From NCBI GenBank assembly GCA_024867545.1, contig JANFNE010000007.1, positions 124,001-188,000 on the forward strand: a DNA stretch of 64,000 nucleotides. Reading direction: 5' to 3'. The translations under genes were made by a program, and so were the position numbers. This stretch comes from Phytopythium helicoides. Lineage: Eukaryota; Oomycota; Peronosporomycetes; Pythiales; Pythiaceae. This document shows, one piece after another, positions 12,127 through 22,442 of the stretch; the first letter of the stretch is position 1; every line of letters starts with the position of its first letter. The notes beneath the pieces were generated by a model, which saw only the letters and a list, made by a program, of their open reading frames with translations, was not told the origin of the DNA and searched no databases.

Positions 12127-14703
12127 ATGGAGGCGTCAGATGCGCTGGAGGTGGCACCGTCGGCACCAGCTCCACCGTCAGAGTCGTCACTTTCATTAAA
12201 AGGGGGTACCCCGAAAACGAAGAATCCACCTAAAGAGCAATGCTCCTGTCTTGGACCCCGCGCGTCAACGGTCAATTTAGTCGATCCAAAGGATGAAGAG
12301 GTGATAAAGCAGGTTGAGCGGCTCGACAAACACATTAACGCTGCAGCATCTGCCGCATCTGGGAATCCGCATCATATGCTGCCACTCACTGTGCTAACGA
12401 GGCGAAACAGCACGATGAGTTTTGTTGATCGGGCTTCATCTACGAATTTCCTAATCGATGGGATGCTGCCCATGGGCAGCCGAGCTAATTCATCAAAGTT
12501 TTCTGTAGCCACGGGTGACCCAGGGGATTCTGAACCGGTCGACCATGCAGCGCTAGCTTCAGATATAACGCGCGCGCTGGGCTCAAACGGATCAGCTAGT
12601 ATCGGGCGGTCACGGAAAGTGTTCCCGCGAAAGAGAAGTGGTGGGGTGGAAAACAGTGGTAGCTACCGTGACCACAAAAGAGAAGGAAGAGACGACCCGC
12701 ACCAATTGGACGCAGAATCAATAGCATGGAAAAGTCGTCGATCAAGCACAGAGCATCGGAGGTCGAGTCTAGCTTCCATCAAAGACGATGTCACTCGGAT
12801 TGCCCAATCCGTGTCACGCATATTCGACAAGACTGCATCTGTGCACGTTAACAACAGTATCGACGAGCGAAGACAAGCAAAGGTTGCTGAGCTTGTCAAC
12901 CGTGAGGTCATGGTACTGAATGCAAACCAGCTTGCGAGAATGCAACAAAGGAACGCGCATCCATTCACCATCTCAATTCACTCTACATTTCGCCACTGGT
13001 GGGACTTCATCATGACCGTCAGCATCGCTTATGTGATGGTGACGACACCCATTAAAGCAGGGTTCAACATTGAATCCAAAGGGCTGGGCTACATCATTGA
13101 CGTGATGATTGATATGATTTACTTGATCGAGATTGTATTGAACTTCTTCACAAGCTTTGAATCCGAGACGACCGGGGAAGAAATCAAGGACCTGGTCAAG
13201 ATTCGGCAAAATTATATCAAGACGTGGTTTCTCATGGATGCTGTGAGCAGCTTCCCTTCTTCGCTTGTGGTTGCGACAAATAGTTTATTGACGCTGACTA
13301 AGATCCTTAAAGTGGCTCGAGTAGCCAAGATCTCGGACTCGGGACTCATTCGTACAATCACGGGACGAATTGATCGGACGATGAACCCATCGCTGATGCG
13401 AATTCTCAAGCTCACCTTCATTTTTTTCATCACCCAGCACTTCATTGCTTGCGCTTACTATTACATCGGATTAAACTACAGCACGGACACTAACTGGGGG
13501 CCTTCGCGCGAAGTACGCTCTAGCTCATTGACGAACCAGTATATTGATGCCTTGTACTTTGCAATCATGGTGACAACAGCCAACGATGTGAATCCGACAA
13601 CTTCGACCGAGAAAATGTTTGTATCAGCGATGCTTTTCATCGGTATAGTAATCAACGCCAGCATTATCGGTAGTGCCGCCAACTTGCTGGCCAATCTTGA
13701 CAAAGAAGCTATTGCACGAAAGAACCAGCTGGATTCAATCAACGACTACTTGCGGTTCAAGAAGGTACCGTTAAAGTTGCAAAACAAAATCCGGCGGTAC
13801 TATGAGTACGCGCTCAACTCCCGCATGCAAGACCCGACCGAGAAAATGTTTGCAGACTTGCCAGATCGACTAAAACTGCAGCTTCGACTAAACCTGCACG
13901 CTGAGTTCATCCGTAAAGTGCCTCTCTTCAAGGTTTGCTCCCACGCAGGCATCATCGCCATTGTGCAGTGTCTGGTCCAGGTTGTCGCCATGCCTGGAGA
14001 TATCATCATTGCACAGGATGAGATGGTTTGTTTTGGTGCTATTTGTGCATTTGAAAATAACAAGAGCGCATATTGACAATTGTGTACTTTACAGGCCAAC
14101 GAGTTCTACTTCATCAAGAGCGGACAGGTATCACTCTGCGTACGAGCACTCACAGAGATAGTCCCCATGGGCAACTTGGGTGAAGGTTCTTTCTTTGGCG
14201 AGACGTCACTGCTGAGTGGCGAACCAGCAACGGCCGAAGTCAAAGCAGAACGCGTGTGCGAGCTTGCATACCTTACAAGAGATAATTTCGCAGCAATTAT
14301 CGACAAGTTCCCAACCTTCTACCTCGCGGTAAAGCGGATCAGTGAGTCGCGGCTGCAAACCGCGCAGAACGTGCAGAAGATGTCCAAGCTCAACCGGAGG
14401 CAGACTCAAACGCTCGCACCCAAGAAGCTTAGCTTTCGTGCGGCAGCACTCGTCGCTCTTAAGCAGACGCGCCACGCAAAACGACTGTCGGCCCTCGGCA
14501 ACCGATTCTCCGATCGCACGTCGTCAACTCCTATCCGCCGACCCATCAGCTCGCGCTGGTCGACTGGTCGAAGGATGTCTCTCCCCGCCTTTAACATGCA
14601 GTACGTTGAGAAGCTGTCGATGGCGCAGGCACGCGACCTTACGCACATCAAGTCGGTGCGGGATGTTCCAGGAAGCACAGAAGACGAGTTGCCGTACGAC
14701 TGA
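12127..14703 (+). CDS. six-TM cation channel with cyclic-nucleotide-binding domain (CNG/HCN/EAG superfamily)
   Basis: Exons 12127-14025 and 14095-14703 are joined by a 69-nt intron, giving 835 residues. The ATG at 12127 is used; the open frame begins earlier only at a TTG. Residues 1-280 are a low-complexity, charged cytosolic domain. S1 starts near 288 (HWWDFIMTVSIAYVMV). S4 near 395 has basic residues every third position (KILKVARVAK). The pore is near 470-492 and its filter reads VTTANDVNP instead of GYG or GFG. After S6 come C-linker helices (KIRRYYEY) and a cNBD at about 595-720 (FFGETSLLSGEPATAEVKA). The Arg of the phosphate-binding cassette that normally contacts cyclic nucleotide is Ala. 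It is therefore a voltage-sensor-bearing cation channel of uncertain selectivity and ligand. Confidence 0.87.
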
Positions 14704-15375
14704 GCGCTGAAGCGCAGCCGAGTACTCACTCCACTCTAGCGAGTCATCCGGTCACAAGCGTGGTTAGCGCAAAGAAGCTTTGCAACACCTCGATCGTCGA
14801 CGAACAGCTCACCAGCTAGAAGCCGTCGTCAGGTGGCTCCCACTCTTGTGAGCCGCCCGTGGTGGGTTCCCGAAAGCTATCGTCCTTGGCAAGAGCTCAC
14901 CACCTCATGTAAGTGGATAATAGAAACTGCGTCGAATCCGTTTGTTGCGTTCTAGACTAGAACTTCTAGTTAGAGGCAATCGCTAGCGACGCTCAATTGC
15001 ACCTTGTGAGGCACGGGACTGGCAAATGAACAGTCAAACTTTCGTGTATGCTCTGGCTTTCTGATCGGAAAGTCTCACATAACATGGAAAATCTATCATG
15101 GCATGACATATTGTGAGCAATGGAGTCCAGTGCGGAACGAGGTTCACGTAACGTCCAGGAATCGAAAAGCCGCCCTGTGCGTTCACGGCTCGCTCTCGAC
15201 TGACGCCGGAACCCTCCGCGAGCGGTGGGGCTTTTTCCTGCTGCGACAGCCATCGCCGTCGACTCCCCACCCTCGAGTCTCAGAGTGTTTCCGCCCAACT
15301 CACCGGCTCTGCACACTGAGGGCTCGCCGACGGGCTGTATTTTGCTATTGACCGCACCAAGAACTGTGAGCGCTG
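14704..15375. other. intergenic region
   Basis: No supported gene. It holds the 3' flank of the channel gene and the promoter of the giant surface protein. Short open frames on both strands show no domain or compositional signal. Confidence 0.5.
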
Positions 15376-18300
15376 ATGGTGCGATGGCTCGCCGTCGTGG
15401 GTGCGATAGTTATCGTGCAGATCCACGGGATGGCAGCTCTCACTAGTGCTGATGCAGCTGAGGCTTCAGCTTCCAACGAGATTGGAGCATCTTTGGATTT
15501 TGACTCCGTCAAATTTGATGATGAGGGAGACACCTCTACGGTCACTGGCAGCTCAGAGGTTTCGAATGGAGATGAAGATGGGAGTCTGGTAAGACCAAGT
15601 GATGTGATCGCCGTTGACGGCACAGGGACCAAGGATGAGAGCGGAGTGAAGAGCGAGGTGGTGACCAATGCCGAGAGTGAACGAGGGAGCAACACTGGGA
15701 GCGGGTCTGTGGGAAGCCTAGCCGATGGTGAAACTGTGGGCTTAAAGAAGAGTGATGATATTGTGGATGAACAACTGGCCGTGAACGAAGTCAACGACAG
15801 CAGCACTACGGATGGCATCGAGACACTGCAACCAGAGCGCTCTGAACCTCCAGCAGTATCCTTGGATACGGTCGAAACTGGGCTGGACGTGAATAACACT
15901 GCAACTGAGTTACCAGCTTCGGCCTTGACTGGGAGTGCATCCGGTTTGGATGGGACAAAGTCGCCGATCAAGTTTGAAGGAGACACTGAAATGACTCCAC
16001 TTCCGAGTGCAGTAGTGCCTACCGTGATTTCGTCCGATGTTTTCGCGGATTCTAGTAGTGAAGGAGACCATCAAGCGAGTTCTGGATCAACTGTCTCTGG
16101 ACATGGATCAAACGATGAATTAAATGTCGACACGATTTTGACAACAGACTCATCAATGTATTCAGATGAAACCTCGTCGCCCGAAGTCACGACAACCAAT
16201 CTTTCCACTATTGACGAAGAACTATCTTCAGGTACAACTATTCCAAGCCAAGACACTCCTCAAAGCACGAAGATTTCAACCTCGCCAACAACAGGATCCA
16301 CGCCTTCAACTGCAAATTCCTCCTCTTTTGATAATACAAGTACTTCAGGTCCAGTCGTGGCAGAGCCTGAACCATCAAACACTCTACCAGCTGAGCCTAC
16401 TACTAACGAAGCGACTCCAGCACCAAGTGATGGCGCAGCAGCGTCGACTATAGAGCCCCCCAACGAAGTATCAGCGTCCACAGATCGTGATGGAGCTGAC
16501 TCGGACGACCCAGCTGCATCTTTACCTGGTGAAGTGGCAAACAAACCCTTGAGTGACTCTCCAGCTCCAGCTTTGTATGCAGAATCATCTTTTTTATCCA
16601 GCACGTCCGCTTCAGATGAATTTGAGAGTGGCGGTGGTAGCGAAGATGATGCTCTACATTTCACAGATGCACCTTCACCAAGCAATGTTGAATCAACCAC
16701 GGTTCCTGAAGAGCCTATTTCGCTTGTAACTGTAACACCTGACAAAAATTCAGCGATCCGTTCGGATGAATTCAATACGCCGGAGGTGACTTCAATCCCT
16801 AAGGACAGTGCCGAGAGTTATTCATCAGAAGCATCTCGTGTTCAAGAGGTTTCATCGTCGCCAAATGAAATTGACGAACCTGAAAGCATTGATGAGTCGC
16901 TCCCACAAATTACCGCTGCCTCTAATGTGGTGGTGGGTGGTAGCCCTTCGCCCGAGAGTCCCGTCGATACCCAGCCACAGCATGATGATTCTAAAGAGCT
17001 TGGCATAACTGTGGATCCAACATCAAGCCCACAAGATTTAGTGAGTGAAGCTACATCGAGTTCTTCTGCTGCCCCGGAAAGCCACTCTCCAGCCCATTTG
17101 GCTAGTGATCAAGCTACAGATGCCCCAAATCACGACAAAGTTGTATCAAGCACAAGTGAGGACACATTGGTAGACGAGGAAACCACAGCTTCACCGTTGG
17201 CTTCTACGCCTAGAACAGAGGTGGAAAACGAGCTTCATTCCTTGCAAGATATATCACTGTCTCCGTCCACTGAAGAACAGCTTTCAAACAACGAAGCCCC
17301 GGTTGGAAGCAGTGATACAGATGTGGTTAGTTCTGAGTTTGATGCAACAATTTTGGATGGCGCTTCAAACATTGATGCTTCTTCCCAAGCTCCAGAGGCT
17401 TCCCCGACTACCAACAATCTTCCAACAGAGCCTGAGAGTACTGGGGAGAGCATTGATTCTCTAGCTAGTGAAGCCATCATTATAACTGCAAGTACGGACA
17501 CTGGTTCTGCACAAAATTCAAATAAAAACTCAGGAACGGTTGACACTACCTCAGATGCTCACCCCGACGAATATGGGGGAGGAAATAGTCGAAGTGCTGA
17601 GACTGTGGCTCCAGCTAAGTCAGATGATAGCACCCCACAAGTGAACTGGACTCCTGCTTCAGATAGCCCTCACATCGATTTTTCTTCTGACTCAGTAGTA
17701 ATCATTGACAACAATAATGCAAATGCTGCTGCTGGAGTTGCGGAACCAGTGAAGGCATGGGACGAGCAGTCCCTAAATGAAGTTGATGCGACTTCTGCTC
17801 CAGTAAGCAATACCGCAATCAATTTCGATGAAACTGCAATAGTCAATGAGCTCCAAAATGATGAAAGTAGTAAAGAAGCTAGTATGGAGCCTGCGGATTA
17901 TGGTGTCGGAGCGACCAAGCCGTCAACACCGAGTGCCGATACACCACAACACGACATTGCCGTTTCCAATATTATCATTGAAACATTGACGCCTCATGAC
18001 AACTTTTCAGATGCTACCTCAAGCACTCCACCAAAACCTTCGCAAGAAACACCCGAGTTCACGAGTAAGGATATGCACAGCGTAACTGCGTCTGCGCAAG
18101 CAAATGACGCACTCCCAGTCACCGAACAGCCGACAGCAAGCAATGCAGTGAATCCTTCGATAACTAGTGAAATCGATGCGGCGGTTGATTCTACTATTGA
18201 TGCCTCCGAAATCGAGGAGACAACCAAGGAAGAAGATGCAATAAACATCGCTGAGGGCAAACCTGGGGTTACTTCAAAATTAGTTAGTATTGCGGCAAAT

Positions 18301-20547
18301 GTGGAAGCTAGTGCTGCTGTTGTGGTTTCCACAGCAGGCTCTGGTGAAGAATCGAATGACCATCATCACAAAGACAACTCAGATACATCAACTGGCAAGG
18401 AGGTGCCAAGCTCAACAGGCACACCGAGAGCTACTGATACAACGAGCTCAACTATTACCGAGCTAGTTGACCATGCAACTGATTTTGCGTACAACATGAC
18501 CACCAAAGTGGATGCTAAAGGAACCAACGGCACAATCACGCACTCATCTGAAAACGTTGCTGTAGTAAACAACAATTCTAAAACTAATCGGGAGGAAAAT
18601 ACTGCGAGTGAATTAACATCACCTCCTGAGCTGACTGAAAGTATTGAGCCGACTGATTCTCGTAACTCAAGCTCAGAATCGCAATCAAGACCGAATCTCC
18701 CCTCTGCGTCGACATCCGGAACAAACAATGGATCAAGTACAACTGATTTCAATGGTTTCGCTTCTACTGTTTCACAGCGCAGTACTGCAAATGAAACTGA
18801 AAAGCCGAATAATTCGTCGATTTCAGAGGCTCAAAAACCAACCGTGAGCACATCAGCATATGCGGCTGATAGTCCCACGACCCTATCTGAATCCTTCTCC
18901 AAAAGCACTACAAGCGAGTTAACAGGTTCCGGGGTTCTTGATGAAAATGCTGAGGCAAAACCCTACGTTCGCGGGCAAACCCCAATTGGTGCAGGTATGG
19001 TGGTCACAGGCAGCCAAGAAGCTGAGTTGCTAGGCGGGGCATCTGGTGCTGGCAGCAATGGAGACCCACTTATCATTGGAGGTCGTAAAAGTCGAGTCAC
19101 AAGCACTCAATCCGGACTCTATGCCTCCAGCTCTTCTTCCCAGAATATTGCTCGCTACGCTGCATGCGCAGCTAGTATATTCTCTTTTGTGCTTCTGTTA
19201 GGGTTTCATCTGCTCTACTTTGACGACCGTCTAAAGTGGCCGACGCACTCTCCAGGAACGTATTGGAGTCCAAACACATGGGAATTCGTCGCTTATGTTG
19301 GTTACCTCCAGCAAACAATGGCTTTATCTCCTATGACCCTGATGCAAACCCCTTATTTCCTATGGGAGTTCACGGATATCTTCGCGTGGACTAATTTGCT
19401 TGTGTATCGCAACCCAAATTCGGATTCCCCCGAGACCAGAAGGTTGAATGTGATCATTCTCAACAGTTTGGTTGGTTACGCAGATCGCATTGGGACTGAC
19501 GAAGCCAATCTGATTTACACCGTCGATGCCGACTTTGCGATCGCACTTGGTGTTGTGTTAAGTGTGGCACTGATTCTGCTTGGTATTGCAAGATGTCGTG
19601 ACAAGAACCAAGACGTTTCAGAGAAACCAAGTGTTTCAATTGTGCGCCGAGTACTCAGTCTATTGGTACTTCTGTGGTTCTTTGCTCTATTCCCGTTGGC
19701 GCTCGTCGGCTCATTTGAAGTCTCAATGGAGATGCAATCCAGTATGTACGAGACAGGCCCTCTCATGCTATCACTCATCGCTGTAGTAGGAATCTCAGCT
19801 GGTGGATTTGCAATTGCTGGCCGAGCTCTTTTTCATGCTAGCTCTGCCGAATTGAGCCAGCCTAAAAACCAAGCAACCTGGGGCGTGCTGTATCTCGATC
19901 ATAAACACAAGCTTCGTCTCTTTTTCGTCTTCACAGCCTCCCTTCAAGTAGTCACAGGCTTGGCGATCGGATTCATGCGTGCCGGAAAGACCCTTTTGGT
20001 GTTGCTACTCGTTCTGCACACCACTTACTTGCTCGCGCTGTACTTCTGTGCTCCGTTTAAACAGCGCGCGGCGCTCGCTCAGCGCTTTGCCTACACAGCG
20101 ACGGCTGTCAAGATGGTCAACGTGCTGATGATGTTTGCATTCCTCGAGACGGTGCACATGTCAGTTGAGACTCGTTGCCACGTTGCCCGCGCGTTCATCA
20201 TTATGAACTGCATCGTGCTCTTCGCGTGGCTTCTTCGGCTTCTGGTGCTGTTCTGCACGTGCGTCGCCGTCTTGACTCGACGCGAGGAAGAGAGCAAGTG
20301 CAATCTCGACCCGGACTGCGAGGCGGGCATCATGCGAATCGACGGTGGCAGCAGAGCTGCTCCAAGTCGCGAAAGTGTTGGAGGTGAAGGTGAGGGCGTC
20401 GTGGTCTACGAGCTCCGCCACACGCCCCTGTCCAGCGCGACGAGCGGCTCCCTCCCAATCTCCCACCCTCTCAACGGCCACAGCACGCCTCTGTCACGCC
20501 GCTGGGAGAACTCAGTGACGCCCGCGGGGGTCGCAGCAATGCTCTAG
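15376..20547 (+). CDS. giant mucin-like surface protein with TRP/Flc-like polytopic C-terminus (paralogue A)
   Basis: A single intronless frame of 1,723 residues starts at an ATG with a clear signal peptide (hydrophobic VVGAIVIVQIHGMAAL). Residues about 30-1,240 are Ser/Thr/Pro/Glu/Asp-rich without long-range structure and are probably heavily O-glycosylated. From about residue 1,256 there are roughly nine hydrophobic segments. Conserved landmarks are WSPNTWEFVAYVGYLQQ and YADRIGTDEANLI, followed by a cytosolic tail of about 90 residues. The TM arrangement and the GYLQQ...FAWTN region resemble the fungal TRP-like/Flc family; this is inference by eye. The 55105-61197 and 62072-64000 proteins share only the TM part. 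It may sense wall tension or carry ions; transport is unproven. Confidence 0.8.
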   Translation: MVRWLAVVGAIVIVQIHGMAALTSADAAEASASNEIGASLDFDSVKFDDEGDTSTVTGSSEVSNGDEDGSLVRPSDVIAVDGTGTKDESGVKSEVVTNAESERGSNTGSGSVGSLADGETVGLKKSDDIVDEQLAVNEVNDSSTTDGIETLQPERSEPPAVSLDTVETGLDVNNTATELPASALTGSASGLDGTKSPIKFEGDTEMTPLPSAVVPTVISSDVFADSSSEGDHQASSGSTVSGHGSNDELNVDTILTTDSSMYSDETSSPEVTTTNLSTIDEELSSGTTIPSQDTPQSTKISTSPTTGSTPSTANSSSFDNTSTSGPVVAEPEPSNTLPAEPTTNEATPAPSDGAAASTIEPPNEVSASTDRDGADSDDPAASLPGEVANKPLSDSPAPALYAESSFLSSTSASDEFESGGGSEDDALHFTDAPSPSNVESTTVPEEPISLVTVTPDKNSAIRSDEFNTPEVTSIPKDSAESYSSEASRVQEVSSSPNEIDEPESIDESLPQITAASNVVVGGSPSPESPVDTQPQHDDSKELGITVDPTSSPQDLVSEATSSSSAAPESHSPAHLASDQATDAPNHDKVVSSTSEDTLVDEETTASPLASTPRTEVENELHSLQDISLSPSTEEQLSNNEAPVGSSDTDVVSSEFDATILDGASNIDASSQAPEASPTTNNLPTEPESTGESIDSLASEAIIITASTDTGSAQNSNKNSGTVDTTSDAHPDEYGGGNSRSAETVAPAKSDDSTPQVNWTPASDSPHIDFSSDSVVIIDNNNANAAAGVAEPVKAWDEQSLNEVDATSAPVSNTAINFDETAIVNELQNDESSKEASMEPADYGVGATKPSTPSADTPQHDIAVSNIIIETLTPHDNFSDATSSTPPKPSQETPEFTSKDMHSVTASAQANDALPVTEQPTASNAVNPSITSEIDAAVDSTIDASEIEETTKEEDAINIAEGKPGVTSKLVSIAANVEASAAVVVSTAGSGEESNDHHHKDNSDTSTGKEVPSSTGTPRATDTTSSTITELVDHATDFAYNMTTKVDAKGTNGTITHSSENVAVVNNNSKTNREENTASELTSPPELTESIEPTDSRNSSSESQSRPNLPSASTSGTNNGSSTTDFNGFASTVSQRSTANETEKPNNSSISEAQKPTVSTSAYAADSPTTLSESFSKSTTSELTGSGVLDENAEAKPYVRGQTPIGAGMVVTGSQEAELLGGASGAGSNGDPLIIGGRKSRVTSTQSGLYASSSSSQNIARYAACAASIFSFVLLLGFHLLYFDDRLKWPTHSPGTYWSPNTWEFVAYVGYLQQTMALSPMTLMQTPYFLWEFTDIFAWTNLLVYRNPNSDSPETRRLNVIILNSLVGYADRIGTDEANLIYTVDADFAIALGVVLSVALILLGIARCRDKNQDVSEKPSVSIVRRVLSLLVLLWFFALFPLALVGSFEVSMEMQSSMYETGPLMLSLIAVVGISAGGFAIAGRALFHASSAELSQPKNQATWGVLYLDHKHKLRLFFVFTASLQVVTGLAIGFMRAGKTLLVLLLVLHTTYLLALYFCAPFKQRAALAQRFAYTATAVKMVNVLMMFAFLETVHMSVETRCHVARAFIIMNCIVLFAWLLRLLVLFCTCVAVLTRREEESKCNLDPDCEAGIMRIDGGSRAAPSRESVGGEGEGVVVYELRHTPLSSATSGSLPISHPLNGHSTPLSRRWENSVTPAGVAAML

Positions 20548-20729
20548 TAATCCAATATGTGTCATGAGTCGAGTAAATGCGTGTCAACCAGTCAATCAAT
20601 GGAACCCGACGTTGAAGTTCACTGCAACGTGGTCTATACACCCACAAACTGTCATGAAGTCCCCATGACAGAACGTGACGGAACTACGCGATTCAGTCGG
20701 CTGGAAGCGGAGCTACAGTCCCATCCAAC

Positions 20730-21177
20730 ATGACGCTGCTCAAGCGCGCGGACGCGGAGCGCACGACGCCGCAGGGCCACGAGGACTCGGCGGAGCTGCA
20801 GCAGATGCTCACGTCATGCATGATCAACCGCCAGATCCTGGTGCGGTGCGGCTCTCTGCGGTTCTTTCGGGGCGGAGCGCTGACTGACGTTGGTGGCCGC
20901 AGTGCTGCATCGGCGGCGTGCTGATTGGCATCCTATCAGCATCCGACGCAAGTCCTACGCGCCATTTGCGGTGCTGGGCGTGCTAGGTGCGGCCGTGGGC
21001 AGGTGGGGAGAGGCTGGGGAGCTCTGCTGACGGATTCGTGAGGCTGCAGGCTCGTTCGTGGACTACTCGATCCCGTACACGCATGACTGCAGGCTCATCC
21101 ACAACGCGCTGCAGCTCGCGCTCCAGCAGGAGCGACAGCGAGACGAGGCCGCCAAGGCGGCTGGAGCAGCCAAGTGA
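20730..21177 (+). CDS. small membrane protein, function unknown (frame break in exon 2)
   Basis: Three exons, 20730-20840, 20903-20986 and 21050-21177, fit GT-AG sites and phases only if one extra base is present near 20934. There the string ggcatcctatc probably should contain one more C. So read, the protein is about 107 residues. A polar N-terminus precedes a Cys-containing Gly-rich hydrophobic hairpin (CCIGGVLIGI, then YAPFAVLGVLG), followed by FVDYSIPYTHDC and a charged Ala/Gln tail. It resembles small organelle membrane proteins of one helical hairpin, but I do not recognise the family. As written, the downstream exon is out of frame. Confidence 0.6.
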
Positions 21178-21285
21178 TGGACTCATTTGCAGGTGGAGAA
21201 GTTTGCGCGATTCAGAATACAATGGGAAAAACTGCTGGTACGGATGGATTCGGCCTCTGCAGCAGGCAAAATGCGTCTACTCGCT

Positions 21286-22282
21286 CTACACGAGCTTCTT
21301 CTTGCGGAAGAACTGCTGCAGGTGCTTGGCCTGGAAGAAGCCCGTGAACAGTAGCACCGCGATCTGTTGGCAAGCATCGCGCTAGGTCAAGAGCTGGCAC
21401 AACAAGCGCTCCACTGACGCATTTTGGTACTCTTACCTGGAAGACGGAGATCCACGTGGCGTGGCGGTTGTTGCTCTCGATGGACGACTGCAGCTGCAGG
21501 CTCTTCTCCTTGGCGTAGTCCTGGTTGCGCTGGATGGAGCTCACGCGGTCGCGCAGCTGCACGATCTCGAGCTGCAGGTCGTCCATGTGGCTCTTCTTGG
21601 CCAGGTCCTGGTACTCCTCCTTGCTCGGCCCCATCGTGATCTTGAGCGCGAAGCGCTGAGCACACGAACGTCATTTAGCTTTAAGCACTGTGCAGAGCTC
21701 AGCAATAACTGCGGGTGTCGAACCATAACGGCATTGTCAGGCAGCGTGAAGTCGGACGAGTCGAGGCTGATGCAGACCCAGTGGTCGCCGCTGTTGTCCG
21801 CGGTCAGCGCCAGCGAGCCCTGCACTCGCCCTCCCGTCAGCGAAAAGTAGCCGGAAGCCAGCTTTCTCGTCACCAGCGCACCTTGTCACCCGTCACCTGC
21901 TTCTTGACGAGTTTGTTCTCACTCTCGGCCTTGTCCGGGTCCGGCGCGTAGAACGCCAACTGCGTCTTCTGCTCGCCGCCAGCACAGCGTCAGCCTCCCA
22001 GCCAGCTGCCCAACGCCCAGAAGCCCTCGCTTGCCATGGTTTCGGAGGTGTCGGGCGACTCGTACTCGGCGCGGAAGGTCGTTCCCGCGGGCACATCGAC
22101 GAGGAAGCAGCGGTGGCCCTGGGTCCGCCGCGGCGTCAGTTCGGGGCCTCAGAACTCGGGAGAAGTCGCAGAAGCACGCCCACCTCCTTGCGGACGTTGA
22201 AGAAGAGCGCGTCCGCCCCGCAGACGCACAGCAGCAGCAGCAGCAGCGCCGACGCGCGGCGAGAGATCCGTGCGGAGCGCAT
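21286..22282 (-). CDS. p24/TMED family cargo receptor (emp24/gp25L)
   Basis: Six minus-strand exons are proposed: 22184-22282, 22035-22118, 21882-21971, 21730-21819, 21437-21655 and 21286-21363. All are in phase 0 and give 219 residues, the usual p24 size. It has a signal peptide (SALLLLLLCVCGADA) and a GOLD-domain start CFLVDVPAGTTFRAEY. GSLALTADNSGDHWVCIS carries the second Cys. A coiled coil (HMDDLQLEIVQLRDRVSSIQ) and one TM segment (IAVLLFTGFFQAKHLQQFF) follow. It ends KKKLV, a COPI/COPII-type tail. The family cycles between ER and Golgi as cargo adaptors. The second intron would be GC-AG (gcaagc donor). Exon 2-3 borders are the least certain. Confidence 0.85.
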
Positions 22283-22442
22283 GACGAGCAGCTACGTTGC
22301 AATGCGCTGCTCGCTCCTTTCCATCTGCAGTTTTGAGCGGAAGGAGAGTGGAAATCACAAAGGTGTGGCAGCTCCAAGGAATAAATTACAAGTGATGCCC
22401 ACGGACTTCAACTGCTCTGCTTCAAGGAGATGCAGGGCATGC

